Assembly (NCBI RefSeq): GCF_900110765.1
Contig: NZ_FOEO01000028.1
Coordinates: forward strand, 1 to 64,000
Source of the DNA: Pseudomonas sp. NFACC02
Lineage (GTDB): Bacteria; Pseudomonadota; Gammaproteobacteria; Pseudomonadales; Pseudomonadaceae
Direction of reading: 5' to 3'
DNA: 64,000 nucleotides
How positions within the stretch are numbered: position 1 is the stretch's first letter; the number at the start of each line of letters is the position of its first letter. The notes under the pieces are model-generated. The model worked only from the letters and a program-made list of their open reading frames with translations, was not told the DNA's origin and did no database searches. A program made the translations under genes and the position numbers. Below, in pieces: positions 45,301-53,029 of the stretch.

Positions 45301-46686
45301 GCCCAGCAGCGACTGATAATGGCCTTCGTCGACCTCAGCGTAGGGCGAGGCTTTGCGGAACATCTCCAGCAGCGCATGCTCTTCCCATTCCTGGCAACTG
45401 ACTTCGGCAATGATCTGCTGCGCCAGAACGTCCAGGGGAGCCTTGGGAATCTGCAGGATGTCGAGTTCGCCACGCCGCACGCAGTCGAGCAGGGCGGCGC
45501 ACTCGATCAGGTCATCGCGAGAAACGGCAAAAAGGCGGCCCTTTGGCGTGCCGCCAACATGGTGCCCGGAGCGTCCTACGCGTTGCAGAAATGCAGCAAT
45601 GGAGCGCGGCGAGCTGATCTGACAGACCAGGTCGACATCGCCGATGTCGATCCCCAGTTCCAGCGACGCGGTCGCAATCAATACCTGCAGATCACCGCGC
45701 TTGAGCCGCTGTTCGGCGTCCAGCCGCTGCTCCTTGGCGAGGCTGCCGTGGTGCGCGGCGACGGCTTCTTTGCCGAGGCGATCACTCAAGTGGCGGGCCA
45801 TGCGCTCGGCCAGGCGCCGCGTGTTGACGAAAACCAATGTGGTCCGATGCTCGCGCGCCAGCTCGGCGAGGCGATCGTAAACCAACTGCCATACATCGTT
45901 GGCCATCACGGCGGTCAGCGGCACGGGAGGCACTTCGATAGCCAGATCGCGAGGACGCGCATGGCCAATGTCGACGATGGCGCAGGGACGACTGACAGGA
46001 TCGCTGCCGACCAGAAAGCGTGACACGCGCTCGATGGGTTTCTGCGTGGCCGACAGTCCTACGCGCAGCAGTGGCTTTTCGCACAGCGCCTGCAAACGCT
46101 CGAGGCTCAAGGCCAGGTGGCTGCCGCGCTTGCTGGCCGCGATGGCGTGAATCTCGTCGATGATCACGGTTTGCGTGCTCGACAGCATGCGCCGGCCCGA
46201 GTCAGAACCCAGCAGCACGTAGAGCGATTCGGGCGTGGTCACCAGAATGTGCGGCGCGGTCTTGCGCATGGCCGTGCGATCTTTCTGCGGCGTGTCACCG
46301 GTGCGCACGGCGGTAATGATGCGCAGTTCAGGGAGGCCTTGCTGCACTAGCTGATCCGTGATGCCTGCCAACGGGTTTTGCAGGTTGATCTGGATGTCGT
46401 TGGACAGCGCTTTGAGGGGCGAGACGTAGACCACGAACGTTTGGTCCGGCAATTGTCCGCCCGCTTCCAGTCCCTGATGGACCAGATCGTCGATCACCGC
46501 CAGAAACGCCGTCAGGGTTTTACCCGAGCCGGTCGGCGCCGCAATCAGCGTGGACTGCCGCCGTTTTATCAACGGCCACGCCTGGGCCTGGGCCGCTGTA
46601 ACCGCCGGAAACGTGGTGCGAAACCAGGCACTGACGGCCGGGTGAAAGGCGTCGAGCACCGGTTCAGAAGCGTGGGATACATTCAT
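42373..46686 (-). CDS. lhr: Lhr-family ATP-dependent 3'-5' helicase, full-length form
   Basis: Superfamily 2 DNA/RNA-DNA helicase used in DNA repair. The 1437 residues have Walker A APTGSGKT (50-57), DEIH (177-180), VGLSATQKP and VGRSGHHVGG, followed by the Lhr-specific winged-helix region and a long C-terminal extension, as in E. coli Lhr (about 1540 aa) and unlike the short Lhr-core. ATG 46686 is chosen; the open frame runs 38 codons further upstream through a REP element and lacks family similarity. REP repeats flank the gene on both sides. Confidence 0.93.
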   Translation of the reverse strand: MNVSHASEPVLDAFHPAVSAWFRTTFPAVTAAQAQAWPLIKRRQSTLIAAPTGSGKTLTAFLAVIDDLVHQGLEAGGQLPDQTFVVYVSPLKALSNDIQINLQNPLAGITDQLVQQGLPELRIITAVRTGDTPQKDRTAMRKTAPHILVTTPESLYVLLGSDSGRRMLSSTQTVIIDEIHAIAASKRGSHLALSLERLQALCEKPLLRVGLSATQKPIERVSRFLVGSDPVSRPCAIVDIGHARPRDLAIEVPPVPLTAVMANDVWQLVYDRLAELAREHRTTLVFVNTRRLAERMARHLSDRLGKEAVAAHHGSLAKEQRLDAEQRLKRGDLQVLIATASLELGIDIGDVDLVCQISSPRSIAAFLQRVGRSGHHVGGTPKGRLFAVSRDDLIECAALLDCVRRGELDILQIPKAPLDVLAQQIIAEVSCQEWEEHALLEMFRKASPYAEVDEGHYQSLLGMLAEGYSGRQGVRAAYLHRDAVTRTLRGRRGSKLTAVTSGGTIPDNADYSVILEPQALNIGTVNEDFAVESLAGDIFQLGNTSYRILRIEAGRVRVEDAQGVPPNIPFWLGEAPGRSNELSFAVARLQAEIDQQLTAHPANLLPCIDWLMSTLGLDTASAEQIVDYLARAHSALGALPSQDTLVMERFFDESGGTQLVIHTPFGSRINRAWGLALRKRFCRTFNFELQAAASEDAIVLSLSTTHSFALDDVWRYLHSNTAEHLLIQAVLEAPLFGVRWRWNAGVALALPRYAGGRKVAPQLQRMKSEDLIATVFPDQIACLENLVGEREVPEHPLVEQTLDDCLHEAMDAEGWLSLLRRMENGEVRLISRDLPAPSPLAAEILNAKPYTFLDDAPLEERRTQAVLNRRWSDPASGDDLGALDADAIVAVSEEAWPQPQNPDEMHEALMSLGCVSGAEARDQRDWMKWLESLARSGRATRLQVTPDQALWIPLERLTCLQALYPAAEMHPPLAALAGFDEVWSEDDARVEIVRARLSGFGPRVLSAIAEPLALSPGDVTQALAQLENEGYVLRGHFSPGVSEEQWCERHLLSRIHRYTVKRLRREIEPVSLQDFMRFLFDWQRLSTSTRSQGKAALPEVVEQLEGYSAAAGAWDSEILPARLKDYSQSWLDDLCRSGKVVWMRLTSRNKVGSAALRSTPIVLLPRPQVRLWSGLTEPPAPTELSLRAQRVHEVLSDHGAMFFDELTSEAHLLRTELENALQELVGAGLVNADSFAGLRALVTPASKRAAHTSRRNRGAFIGGMDDAGRWALLRRPPANASASAQRLDNDTLEHIARTLLRRYGVVFWRLLEREADWLPNWRELLRTFHRLEARGDIRGGRFVAGLAGEQFALPEAIPVLRDVRKRPLDGSLIGVSGVDPLNLAGTLLPGAKVAAVVGNRLVYRDGVPIAAIVAGKPLYWGELDAEMMLQVRDRLFR

Positions 46687-46766
46687 GAGTGAATTTATGC
46701 GGGCGCTGGCTGGCGGATGCAAGGGCCGGTGATCGGGGGAATTGCGCCTGCTGAGCGCTGCAGTTT

Positions 46767-46858
46767 CGGTGGGAGCGAGCTTGCTCGCCAAGAGGCCCAC
46801 GCATCCGCCACAGGTGCAGCGACTGACATTCTGTCTTCGTGAGCGCTCACTCCCACCG
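46767..46858. repeat. REP inverted pair upstream of lhr
   Basis: GGTGGGAGCGAGCTTGCTCGCC near 46768 faces GAGCGCTCACTCCCACCG ending at 46858. This is the common Pseudomonas REP in head-to-head orientation, lying between the divergent lhr and the RmlD-like gene. Confidence 0.8.
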
Positions 46859-46975
46859 GTAAATCACCGTTTTGCGCCATACCATCGCCCGGCCACCTGT
46901 TGGGACTTGTCCACTGACGTGTTATGTTTGCGAGCGTTTTTCACCTATTTTTTTAAGACTGAGCCTGCTGACTCT

Positions 46976-47860
46976 ATGCGAATGCGCCTTATGCTGTTGG
47001 GCGGCGGGAATGCCCTTGGGCAGGCGTTGATTCGTCTGGGAGCTGAGGAAGACATTGGATTCCTCGCACCGCGTCCACCGCAAGACGGTTGGGATGCGGC
47101 AAGCCTGACGCAACTGCTCGATGACACCCGCCCGGATGCCTTGATCAACCTCGCTTACTACTTCGACTGGTTTCAGGCGGAGAGCGTCAGCGCAGAGAGG
47201 CTGAACACCCAGGAGCGCTCTGTGGAGCGTCTCGCCGAGCTGTGCCAATACCACAACATCGTTCTGGTCCAGCCTTCCAGTTATCGCGTGTTCGACGGCT
47301 CGCGGGCGACCGCCTACAGCGAGAAAGATGAACCCGTGCCGCTGGGGTCGCGTGGCCAGGCGCTGTGGCGCATCGAACAAAGCGTGCGCGCCACGTGCCC
47401 GCAACATGTGCTGTTGCGTTTCGGCTGGCTGCTCGACGACAGTGCCGACGGCGTGCTGGGGCGGTTCTTGACGCGCGCCGAATCGCCTGATGAACTGCTC
47501 ATGGCCGATGACCGTCGCGGCAATCCAACGCCGGTGGATGACGCTGCGCGCGTGATCATTTCCGTGCTCAAGCAACTGGATTGCGCGGCGCCGCTGTGGG
47601 GCACGTATCACTACGCCGGGCATGAGGCGACCACGCCGCTGGCGCTGGGTCAGGCGATCCTTACCGAGGCGCGCCTGATGCGTCCGCTGGCGATCGAAGC
47701 ACCGACCGCTCAGGCCCACGCCGCGAGCCCTGATGTCGCCGAAGAACCGCAAAACGCCGTGCTGGCCTGCAAGAAAATCCTCCACACCTTTGGTATCAAG
47801 CCTCGCGCATGGCGTGCCGGTTTGCCCAGCTTATTGGACCGCTACTACCGTCATGTCTGA
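46976..47860 (+). CDS. RmlD-like sugar-nucleotide-binding protein, catalytic YxxxK absent
   Basis: A 294-residue extended short-chain dehydrogenase-fold protein, similar to dTDP-4-dehydrorhamnose reductases (PA4069 family). Nucleotide-binding glycines read LLGGGNALG near the N-terminus. Where RmlD has PLNVYGKTK, this protein has PLGSRGQALW, so the catalytic Tyr and Lys are both replaced. It may be a non-redox binding partner of the next gene. ATG 46976 is preferred; upstream frame crosses a REP. The 3' end overlaps the next gene by 8 bp. Confidence 0.8.
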   Translation: MRMRLMLLGGGNALGQALIRLGAEEDIGFLAPRPPQDGWDAASLTQLLDDTRPDALINLAYYFDWFQAESVSAERLNTQERSVERLAELCQYHNIVLVQPSSYRVFDGSRATAYSEKDEPVPLGSRGQALWRIEQSVRATCPQHVLLRFGWLLDDSADGVLGRFLTRAESPDELLMADDRRGNPTPVDDAARVIISVLKQLDCAAPLWGTYHYAGHEATTPLALGQAILTEARLMRPLAIEAPTAQAHAASPDVAEEPQNAVLACKKILHTFGIKPRAWRAGLPSLLDRYYRHV

Positions 47861-48782
47861 TGCTCCCGTCCTCATTACCGGCGGTGCCGGTTTCATTGGC
47901 TCGCACCTGGTCGACGCCCTGCTCGCCAAAGGTTACGCGGTGCGCGTGCTTGACGATCTGTCCACCGGCAAACGCAGCAACCTGCCGCTGGATAATCCCC
48001 GGGTCGAGCTGATCGAAGGTGACGTTGCCGATGCGGCACTGGTCGCGCGCGTTGCGGCAGGTTGTCAGGCCGTCGCGCATCTGGCGGCTGTGGCCTCGGT
48101 GCAGGCATCGGTCGACGATCCGGTGAGAACCCATCAGAGCAATTTCATCGGCACGCTGAACGTCTGCGAGGCCATGCGCCAGGCCAGCATCAAGCGGGTG
48201 GTGTTTGCTTCGAGCGCAGCGGTGTACGGCAATAACGGCGAAGGCGAAGCCATCACCGAAGACACGGCAAAAGCGCCGCTAACGCCGTACGCCTCGGACA
48301 AGCTGGCCAGTGAATACTATTTCGACTTCTACCGTCGTCAGCATGGCCTGGAGCCTGTGGTGTTTCGCTTCTTCAATATTTTCGGACCGCGCCAGGACCC
48401 GTCCTCGCCGTACTCGGGCGTGATCAGCATTTTCGCCGAGCGTGCCGAGAAAGGCCTCCCCATTTCGGTGTTTGGTGACGGCGAGCAGACCCGGGACTTT
48501 TTCTACGTCGAAGACCTGGTCGACCTTGTGGTCCAGGGTTTCGAGCTGCCTGACGTGGAGGAGGGTGCGGTCAACGTAGGCTTGAACGCGACCACTTCGC
48601 TGAATGAATTGCTGGCGGCGTTTGAACAGGTGGTTGGCAGCCTGCCACCGGTGAGCTATCTGCCTGCGCGGTCCGGTGACATCAAGCACTCCCGCGCCAA
48701 CAACGAGCGTCTGCTGCAACGCTTCAAGGTGCCGACGCCGACGCCGTTGAAAGTCGGGCTGGCGCGCCTGATGGGGCGCTGA
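47853..48782 (+). CDS. NAD-dependent epimerase/dehydratase (GalE-like SDR)
   Basis: A 309-residue extended SDR acting on a nucleotide sugar (exact substrate unknown). It has TGGAGFIG, FASSAAVYG with the catalytic serine, and YASDK (Tyr and Lys present), then RFFNIFGPRQDPSSPYSG typical of UDP-sugar 4-epimerases. ATG 47853 lies inside the end of the previous gene (ATGTCTGA), so the pair is translationally coupled. PA4068 is the likely orthologue. Confidence 0.9.
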   Translation: MSDAPVLITGGAGFIGSHLVDALLAKGYAVRVLDDLSTGKRSNLPLDNPRVELIEGDVADAALVARVAAGCQAVAHLAAVASVQASVDDPVRTHQSNFIGTLNVCEAMRQASIKRVVFASSAAVYGNNGEGEAITEDTAKAPLTPYASDKLASEYYFDFYRRQHGLEPVVFRFFNIFGPRQDPSSPYSGVISIFAERAEKGLPISVFGDGEQTRDFFYVEDLVDLVVQGFELPDVEEGAVNVGLNATTSLNELLAAFEQVVGSLPPVSYLPARSGDIKHSRANNERLLQRFKVPTPTPLKVGLARLMGR

Positions 48783-48794
48783 ATCGCGTAACGC

Positions 48795-48822
48795 AAAAAG
48801 GCACCTTCGAGGTGCCTTTTTT
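48795..48822. terminator. Bidirectional terminator between the epimerase and oprG
   Basis: AAAAAGGCACC pairs with GGTGCCTTTTT around a TTCGA loop, placed between converging genes. Confidence 0.93.
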
Positions 48823-48839
48823 ATGCCTGATGCCGTGGT

Positions 48840-49526
48840 TTAAAACTTGTAGCCGAATCCAAGCATGTAGACCCAAGGGTCGACGTCCACATTGACTTTG
48901 GTACGTCCGACGCCCAACGCCGACGGGCCGTCAAGGGCCGCCTGTGTGTCGATGTCCACATACCAGACAGCGGCGTTGACCATCACATGATCGGTCAGCA
49001 TGTAGTCCATGCCCACCTGCCCGGCCCAACCCCACGAGTTCTTGAGGTGCAGGTTGTTCATGCCCTGTGCTTTGCGGTCGCTGCTCAGGTTCTCGTCATA
49101 AAACCAGGTGTAGTTCACGCCGAGGCCAGCGTATGGCTGGAACTTGGAGTTCGCGTCCATCGGGTAGTACTGCAGCGACAGGGTCGGCGGAAGTTGTTTA
49201 ACGTCGGCCAGCTTGCCATCCAGACCCGCGCCAAGCCCCTTGATCGCAACCGTGTGTTGAAAAGGTGTGGCCGCGAGCAGCTCCAGACCCACGTGGTCGG
49301 TCAACATGTAGGCGAAGGTCAGGCCCAGTTGAGTATCGCTGTCCAGCGTTGCTTTGGTCCCCGGTGCCTTTACGCCATCGAACTTCAGATTTCCGCTGTC
49401 CTCATTGGGCGCGGTGGTGGCAGCACCCGCGCGAACAATGATGTCGCCAGCCTGGTGGGCATGGGCGGCGATGGGGGCGACGAGTGCGAGCGCGAATACC
49501 GATGCGCCGAGCAAGGACTTGTTCAT
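48840..49526 (-). CDS. oprG: OmpW-family outer-membrane protein OprG
   Basis: Eight-stranded outer-membrane beta-barrel channel for small hydrophobic or amino-acid-like molecules. The 228 residues have a signal peptide ending AHA near 23, alternating barrel strands, and the terminal phenylalanine (GFGYKF) recognised by the BAM complex. P. aeruginosa OprG is strongly induced under anaerobiosis through Anr; a matching box lies at 49590. Confidence 0.94.
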   Translation of the reverse strand: MNKSLLGASVFALALVAPIAAHAHQAGDIIVRAGAATTAPNEDSGNLKFDGVKAPGTKATLDSDTQLGLTFAYMLTDHVGLELLAATPFQHTVAIKGLGAGLDGKLADVKQLPPTLSLQYYPMDANSKFQPYAGLGVNYTWFYDENLSSDRKAQGMNNLHLKNSWGWAGQVGMDYMLTDHVMVNAAVWYVDIDTQAALDGPSALGVGRTKVNVDVDPWVYMLGFGYKF

Positions 49527-49561
49527 AGGGGCTCCGTAAGGGCATAAAAAAGGGATGCCTT

Positions 49562-49603
49562 ATGTTACGAAGTGTGTAAGTCGCCTGTTTTGACCTGGGT
49601 CAA
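49562..49603 (-). promoter_or_regulatory. ANR/FNR-type promoter of oprG
   Basis: TTGACCTGGGTCAA at 49590-49603 keeps both TTGAC/GTCAA half sites of the FNR/ANR/Dnr box. On the minus strand a -10-like TAACAT lies at 49567-49562. If transcription starts near 49555 the box is centred at -41.5, the class II activator position. Start codon at 49526. Confidence 0.7.
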
Positions 49604-49606
49604 CGT

Positions 49607-49673
49607 GTAGACGCGTGGCGTGTCCGGGATCGGCGGGAAACCCGTCGTAAACCGCTTCGCGACCTGCGCCTAC
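49607..49673. repeat. Diverged REP element
   Basis: Ends are imperfect inverted repeats (GTAGACGC and GCGCCTAC) and the interior resembles the GTGGC..CGGG..CGTCGTAAACC REP. It sits immediately behind the ANR box, between oprG and the DUF3299 gene. Confidence 0.55.
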
Positions 49674-49688
49674 AGAAACGCAGTCAAG

Positions 49689-50213
49689 CTACTGATCCGG
49701 CAGCTCGTAGACCAGAATCTTGTCGGCCTCCATCTGATACCCGGCGTCAGCCAGTTCGCTGGACGTGGATTTGACCTGCATCGGGCCTTCGATCCAGTAG
49801 GGTTGATACAGCTCGTCGACCTTCACGCCAAGCTCACTGGTGACGTGGACAATCTGGTTCGGCGGAGGCGGCGGCACGTGGATGCAGGCGCCGAAATACG
49901 GCACCAATAGAAACTCCGTCACCCGACCTTCTTCGCTGACTTCCAGCGGCACGATGTACCCTGGCAAGCGGACCCTCTGCCCATCCAGTGATTTGACCAC
50001 CGGTGCGTGCGGCGCCAGTTGATGAGCGGCAGGTGCCGATTCCACTGACAGCGCGTCAGCCATTTGCGACAAGTTATGGATGGGCGCCGTGATCAATTTC
50101 ACCGGTGGCGCATCCGGCGGAATCATCTCCTGCCAGGTCAGTACGCGCAGGTCTTGCGCCCACAGTGGCGTCGAGAACATCAGCGACACCATCACCATCC
50201 ACACCCTATGCAT
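49689..50213 (-). CDS. DUF3299 periplasmic protein
   Basis: A 174-residue exported protein with a signal peptide (MHRVWMVMVSLMFSTPLWAQ), then the DUF3299 core with VRLPGYIVPLE and the conserved GACIHVPPPPPNQ. Function unknown. Last gene of the ABC transporter operon, 10 bp after the permease. ATG 50213 is chosen since the frame upstream is not hydrophobic. PA4066 is the likely orthologue. Confidence 0.88.
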   Translation of the reverse strand: MHRVWMVMVSLMFSTPLWAQDLRVLTWQEMIPPDAPPVKLITAPIHNLSQMADALSVESAPAAHQLAPHAPVVKSLDGQRVRLPGYIVPLEVSEEGRVTEFLLVPYFGACIHVPPPPPNQIVHVTSELGVKVDELYQPYWIEGPMQVKSTSSELADAGYQMEADKILVYELPDQ

Positions 50214-50223
50214 CAACACGTCC

Positions 50224-51489
50224 TCACAACCGGATCGACAGGCCATCTGCCAGAGATTGCCGATAAGCGCGCCAGGCCGGCACGACACCCATCAACAGCG
50301 CGGCGCCGAGAATGCCGCCCAACAGCGCCCATTCATAAGCGCTCGGCAGCGACAATGGCAAGTACAACCCGTAATTCGCCTGCACGTAACCCTGAGCGGC
50401 GGCGATACCGATGTAGAGCAAGGCCAGCCCGCTGACCGCGCCCGCGAGCGCGAGCGCGAACGCTTCAAGGATCAACAAGCTCGCGATATGCCAAGGGCGC
50501 GCACCGACCGAACGCAGAATCGCCATCTCTCGGCGACGCTCGTTGAGGCTGGTGAGAATCGCGGTCAACATGCCGATCAAGCCGGTGAGCACCACGAACA
50601 ACGAAATCACGAACAGCGCTTTTTCCGCCGTGCCCATCAGACTCCAGAGCTCTTGCAGCGCCACGCCCGGCAGGATCGCCAGCATCGGTTCGCCCCGGAA
50701 CTCGTTGATTTCGCGCTGCAAGGCAAAGGTCGAAATCTTGCTGTTCAGTCCGAGCATGAAGGCCGTGATGGCGGTCGGCGTCAGGTCCATGTTGCGCGCC
50801 TGATCGGCCGTGATACGCCCCGCGCCCTGCGCCGGCACGCCGTTATGCCAGTCGATGTGGATCGCTTCCATGCCGCCCAGGCTGATGTGCAGCGTGCGGT
50901 CCACCGGCGTGCCGGTCCGTTTGAGAATGCCGACCACGGTGAACGGCTTGTCATCGTGCTTGACCAGACTCACGGTCGCCACGCCGTGAGCGAGAACCAG
51001 CTTGTCGCCCAGCTTGTAATGCAGGGCGTGCGCCACCTCGGCACCCAGTACCACTTCGAATGGATCGGTGGCGAACGGGCGGCCCTCGGCCAGTTCAAGA
51101 TGCTGTTGGCGGCCGTACTGGTAATGCTCGAAGTACGATTCGTTGGTGCCCATCACCCGATAGCCGCGGTGGCTGTCACCCAGTGAGATCGGGATCGCCC
51201 ACTTCACCTGTTTGCTGTTGGCGAAATGTTCGAAGCTGTCCCAACGAATATTGTTGGTGGCGTTGCCGATGCGGAAGACCGAATACAGCAACAGGTTCAC
51301 CGAGCCTGAGCGCGCGCCGACGATCAGATCCGTACCGCTGATCGTGCTGGCGAAGCTGGCGCGGGCTTCGGTGCGCACCCGTTCGACCGCCAGCAGCAGG
51401 CAGACCGACAGGGCAATGGCGAACGCCGTGAGAAACGCGGTAAAGCGGCGGTTGGCAAGACTGGCCAGTGCCAGACGAAGAAGATACAT
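50224..51489 (-). CDS. ABC transporter permease, FtsX/MacB type
   Basis: A 421-residue membrane protein with one N-terminal helix (about 18-38), a large MacB-type periplasmic domain, and three C-terminal helices, i.e. the four-helix FtsX topology. It starts one base after the ATPase stop. Type VII ABC systems of this shape do mechanical work in the periplasm (lipoprotein release or export) rather than classical import. Partner domains on either side of the operon suggest a metal-linked envelope role. Confidence 0.9.
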   Translation of the reverse strand: MYLLRLALASLANRRFTAFLTAFAIALSVCLLLAVERVRTEARASFASTISGTDLIVGARSGSVNLLLYSVFRIGNATNNIRWDSFEHFANSKQVKWAIPISLGDSHRGYRVMGTNESYFEHYQYGRQQHLELAEGRPFATDPFEVVLGAEVAHALHYKLGDKLVLAHGVATVSLVKHDDKPFTVVGILKRTGTPVDRTLHISLGGMEAIHIDWHNGVPAQGAGRITADQARNMDLTPTAITAFMLGLNSKISTFALQREINEFRGEPMLAILPGVALQELWSLMGTAEKALFVISLFVVLTGLIGMLTAILTSLNERRREMAILRSVGARPWHIASLLILEAFALALAGAVSGLALLYIGIAAAQGYVQANYGLYLPLSLPSAYEWALLGGILGAALLMGVVPAWRAYRQSLADGLSIRL

Positions 51490-51490
51490 C

Positions 51491-52201
51491 TCAAACCTCG
51501 GTGGCGACGGCGGCGCGATTGAGTTCGGCCAGCGACAGGTTGCGGTCGAACAGTGGCGCCAGGCTTTGATCGTGACTGACAAACAACAGACTGGCGCCGG
51601 CCTCGCGGCATTCGGCGAACAGCAGCTTGATGAAGGCTTCGCGGGCGTCGGCGTCGAGGGCCGAGGTGGGCTCGTCAGCGATCACCAGTTCGGGCTGGCC
51701 GATCAACGCGCGGGCGGCGGCAACGCGTTGCTGTTGGCCGATGGACAGCGCGTCGGCGCGACGGCTCAACACCTGCGGATCCTTGAGGCCCAAATGCGCG
51801 AGCAGGGCCGTAGCGGCATGATCGACGCTGCCATGACGTTGTGTTGCTCGTGCCGCGCGCAGCCTGGAGAAATGACAGGGCAGTTCGACGTTCTCGCGCA
51901 CTGACAGAAACGGCAGCAGGTTGAACTGCTGGAAGATGTAACCGGTGTGATCGACGCGAAACCGGTCGCGGGCGCCGGCCGACAGCGCTGTCAGCTCCTG
52001 CCCCAGCAGGCGAATGCTGCCGCGGTCGGGCTTTTGCACGCCGCCCAGCAGGCCCAGCAAGGTGGTTTTGCCGCTGCCGCTGGGGCCTTTGAGAAACAGG
52101 GTTTCGCCCGGCTCCAGGCGGAACGCCGGAATGTCCAGCAGAGGGGCGTGTCCCGGCCAGGCAAAGCCGAGTCCGGACAGCTCGATAAGTGCTTGAGTCA
52201 T
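51491..52201 (-). CDS. ABC transporter ATP-binding protein, LolD/MacB type
   Basis: A 236-residue ATPase driving the permease next to it. Walker A GPSGSGKTT, signature LSIGQQQR (with IG in place of the usual SGG order), and Walker B LVIADEPTSALD are present. ATG 52201; 64 bp after the DUF2796 gene. PA4064 is the likely orthologue. Confidence 0.93.
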   Translation of the reverse strand: MTQALIELSGLGFAWPGHAPLLDIPAFRLEPGETLFLKGPSGSGKTTLLGLLGGVQKPDRGSIRLLGQELTALSAGARDRFRVDHTGYIFQQFNLLPFLSVRENVELPCHFSRLRAARATQRHGSVDHAATALLAHLGLKDPQVLSRRADALSIGQQQRVAAARALIGQPELVIADEPTSALDADAREAFIKLLFAECREAGASLLFVSHDQSLAPLFDRNLSLAELNRAAVATEV

Positions 52202-52265
52202 GGCCTCAGTCGCATTTGAAAGGTGAACGACCGGGAGGTCCCGGTCGTATGTGAAGCCACGTGGT

Positions 52266-52835
52266 TTAAAACTTGACCACTGGGTTGCTTGGACGCACTT
52301 CCGCGCCCATCTGGCGTTTCGGTGTCACCAGTTGGACCTGAATGGTCTGGGTGGCCGGGAAGCTTTTGAACAACTGGGTCAGGTCCAGCTTGTTGAGCAC
52401 GGCGGGCACATCGCAGGTGAACTGGTAGTGACCGTGGATTTCGCTGTGTTCGTGCTCGTCCGCATCACCGTCATCGTGGTCATCGTCCTTGTCGCCAAAC
52501 AAGGGGCTTTCCAGCTTCTGTTTGGTGACCGTGCAGCCCGCCGCTTCCGGAATGCTGAACAGGCCGTGAGGTTTGAGCAAGGTTTCCCGCGCCAGCGCCA
52601 GCGTCGTTTTGTCGGCAGCGGTCGTTGCGGCGTGTTCAAAGCCGACGATGTTCATGGCCGGGGTGTCCAGTTCCAGCTCCAGCGTGCGGCCATCCAGCGC
52701 CACGTCCAGTCTCGCCACACCGTGAACATGCGCGCCGAGGCTGCCGTGCTCATGATCGTGGTCATGTTCATCGGCAGCGTGAGCGAAAGTCAGGGGCAGC
52801 AGCGCGAAGGGCAAAGCGAGGAACAGACGACGCAT
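52266..52835 (-). CDS. DUF2796 / ZrgA-like zinc-binding periplasmic protein
   Basis: A 189-residue exported protein: signal peptide (1-20, ending AHA), a histidine/aspartate cluster at 24-38 (HDHDHEH and HVHG), a second His/Asp-rich loop at about 117-136 (DDDHDDGDADEHEH), and Cys101/Cys141 that may form a disulfide. The family includes Vibrio ZrgA, a zinc-uptake protein. In PAO1 the operon PA4063-PA4066 is, as I recall, induced by zinc starvation. First gene of the operon; operator-like repeat at 52866. Confidence 0.88.
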   Translation of the reverse strand: MRRLFLALPFALLPLTFAHAADEHDHDHEHGSLGAHVHGVARLDVALDGRTLELELDTPAMNIVGFEHAATTAADKTTLALARETLLKPHGLFSIPEAAGCTVTKQKLESPLFGDKDDDHDDGDADEHEHSEIHGHYQFTCDVPAVLNKLDLTQLFKSFPATQTIQVQLVTPKRQMGAEVRPSNPVVKF

Positions 52836-52865
52836 AGAGAAGGGCTCCGGGAGAAGGTTGGAAAT

Positions 52866-52887
52866 TTGTTATGTGATCTTATAACAA
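52866..52887 (-). promoter_or_regulatory. Inverted repeat overlapping the promoter of the DUF2796-ABC operon
   Basis: TTGTTAT and ATAACAA are perfect 7-bp arms separated by 8 bp centred on GATC. Half sites resemble the Zur half site TGTTATA/TATAACA, but canonical Zur boxes have a 1-3 bp centre, so the spacing is off. On the minus strand it covers the -10-like TATAAG, consistent with repression. It is 31 bp upstream of the start codon. Confidence 0.45.
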
Positions 52888-53029
52888 TACGTTGCGCGCG
52901 TTCTTAACTTTTTTGTTGGGACTGTAGAAGCGCGCTTGCGTCGTTCGGACGTTCCGGGCTCGGCGGATCACGTGCAGCACGGGAGCACCTGTGGGACCAT
53001 GCCGCTCACTCAACCAGAGGACACACATC

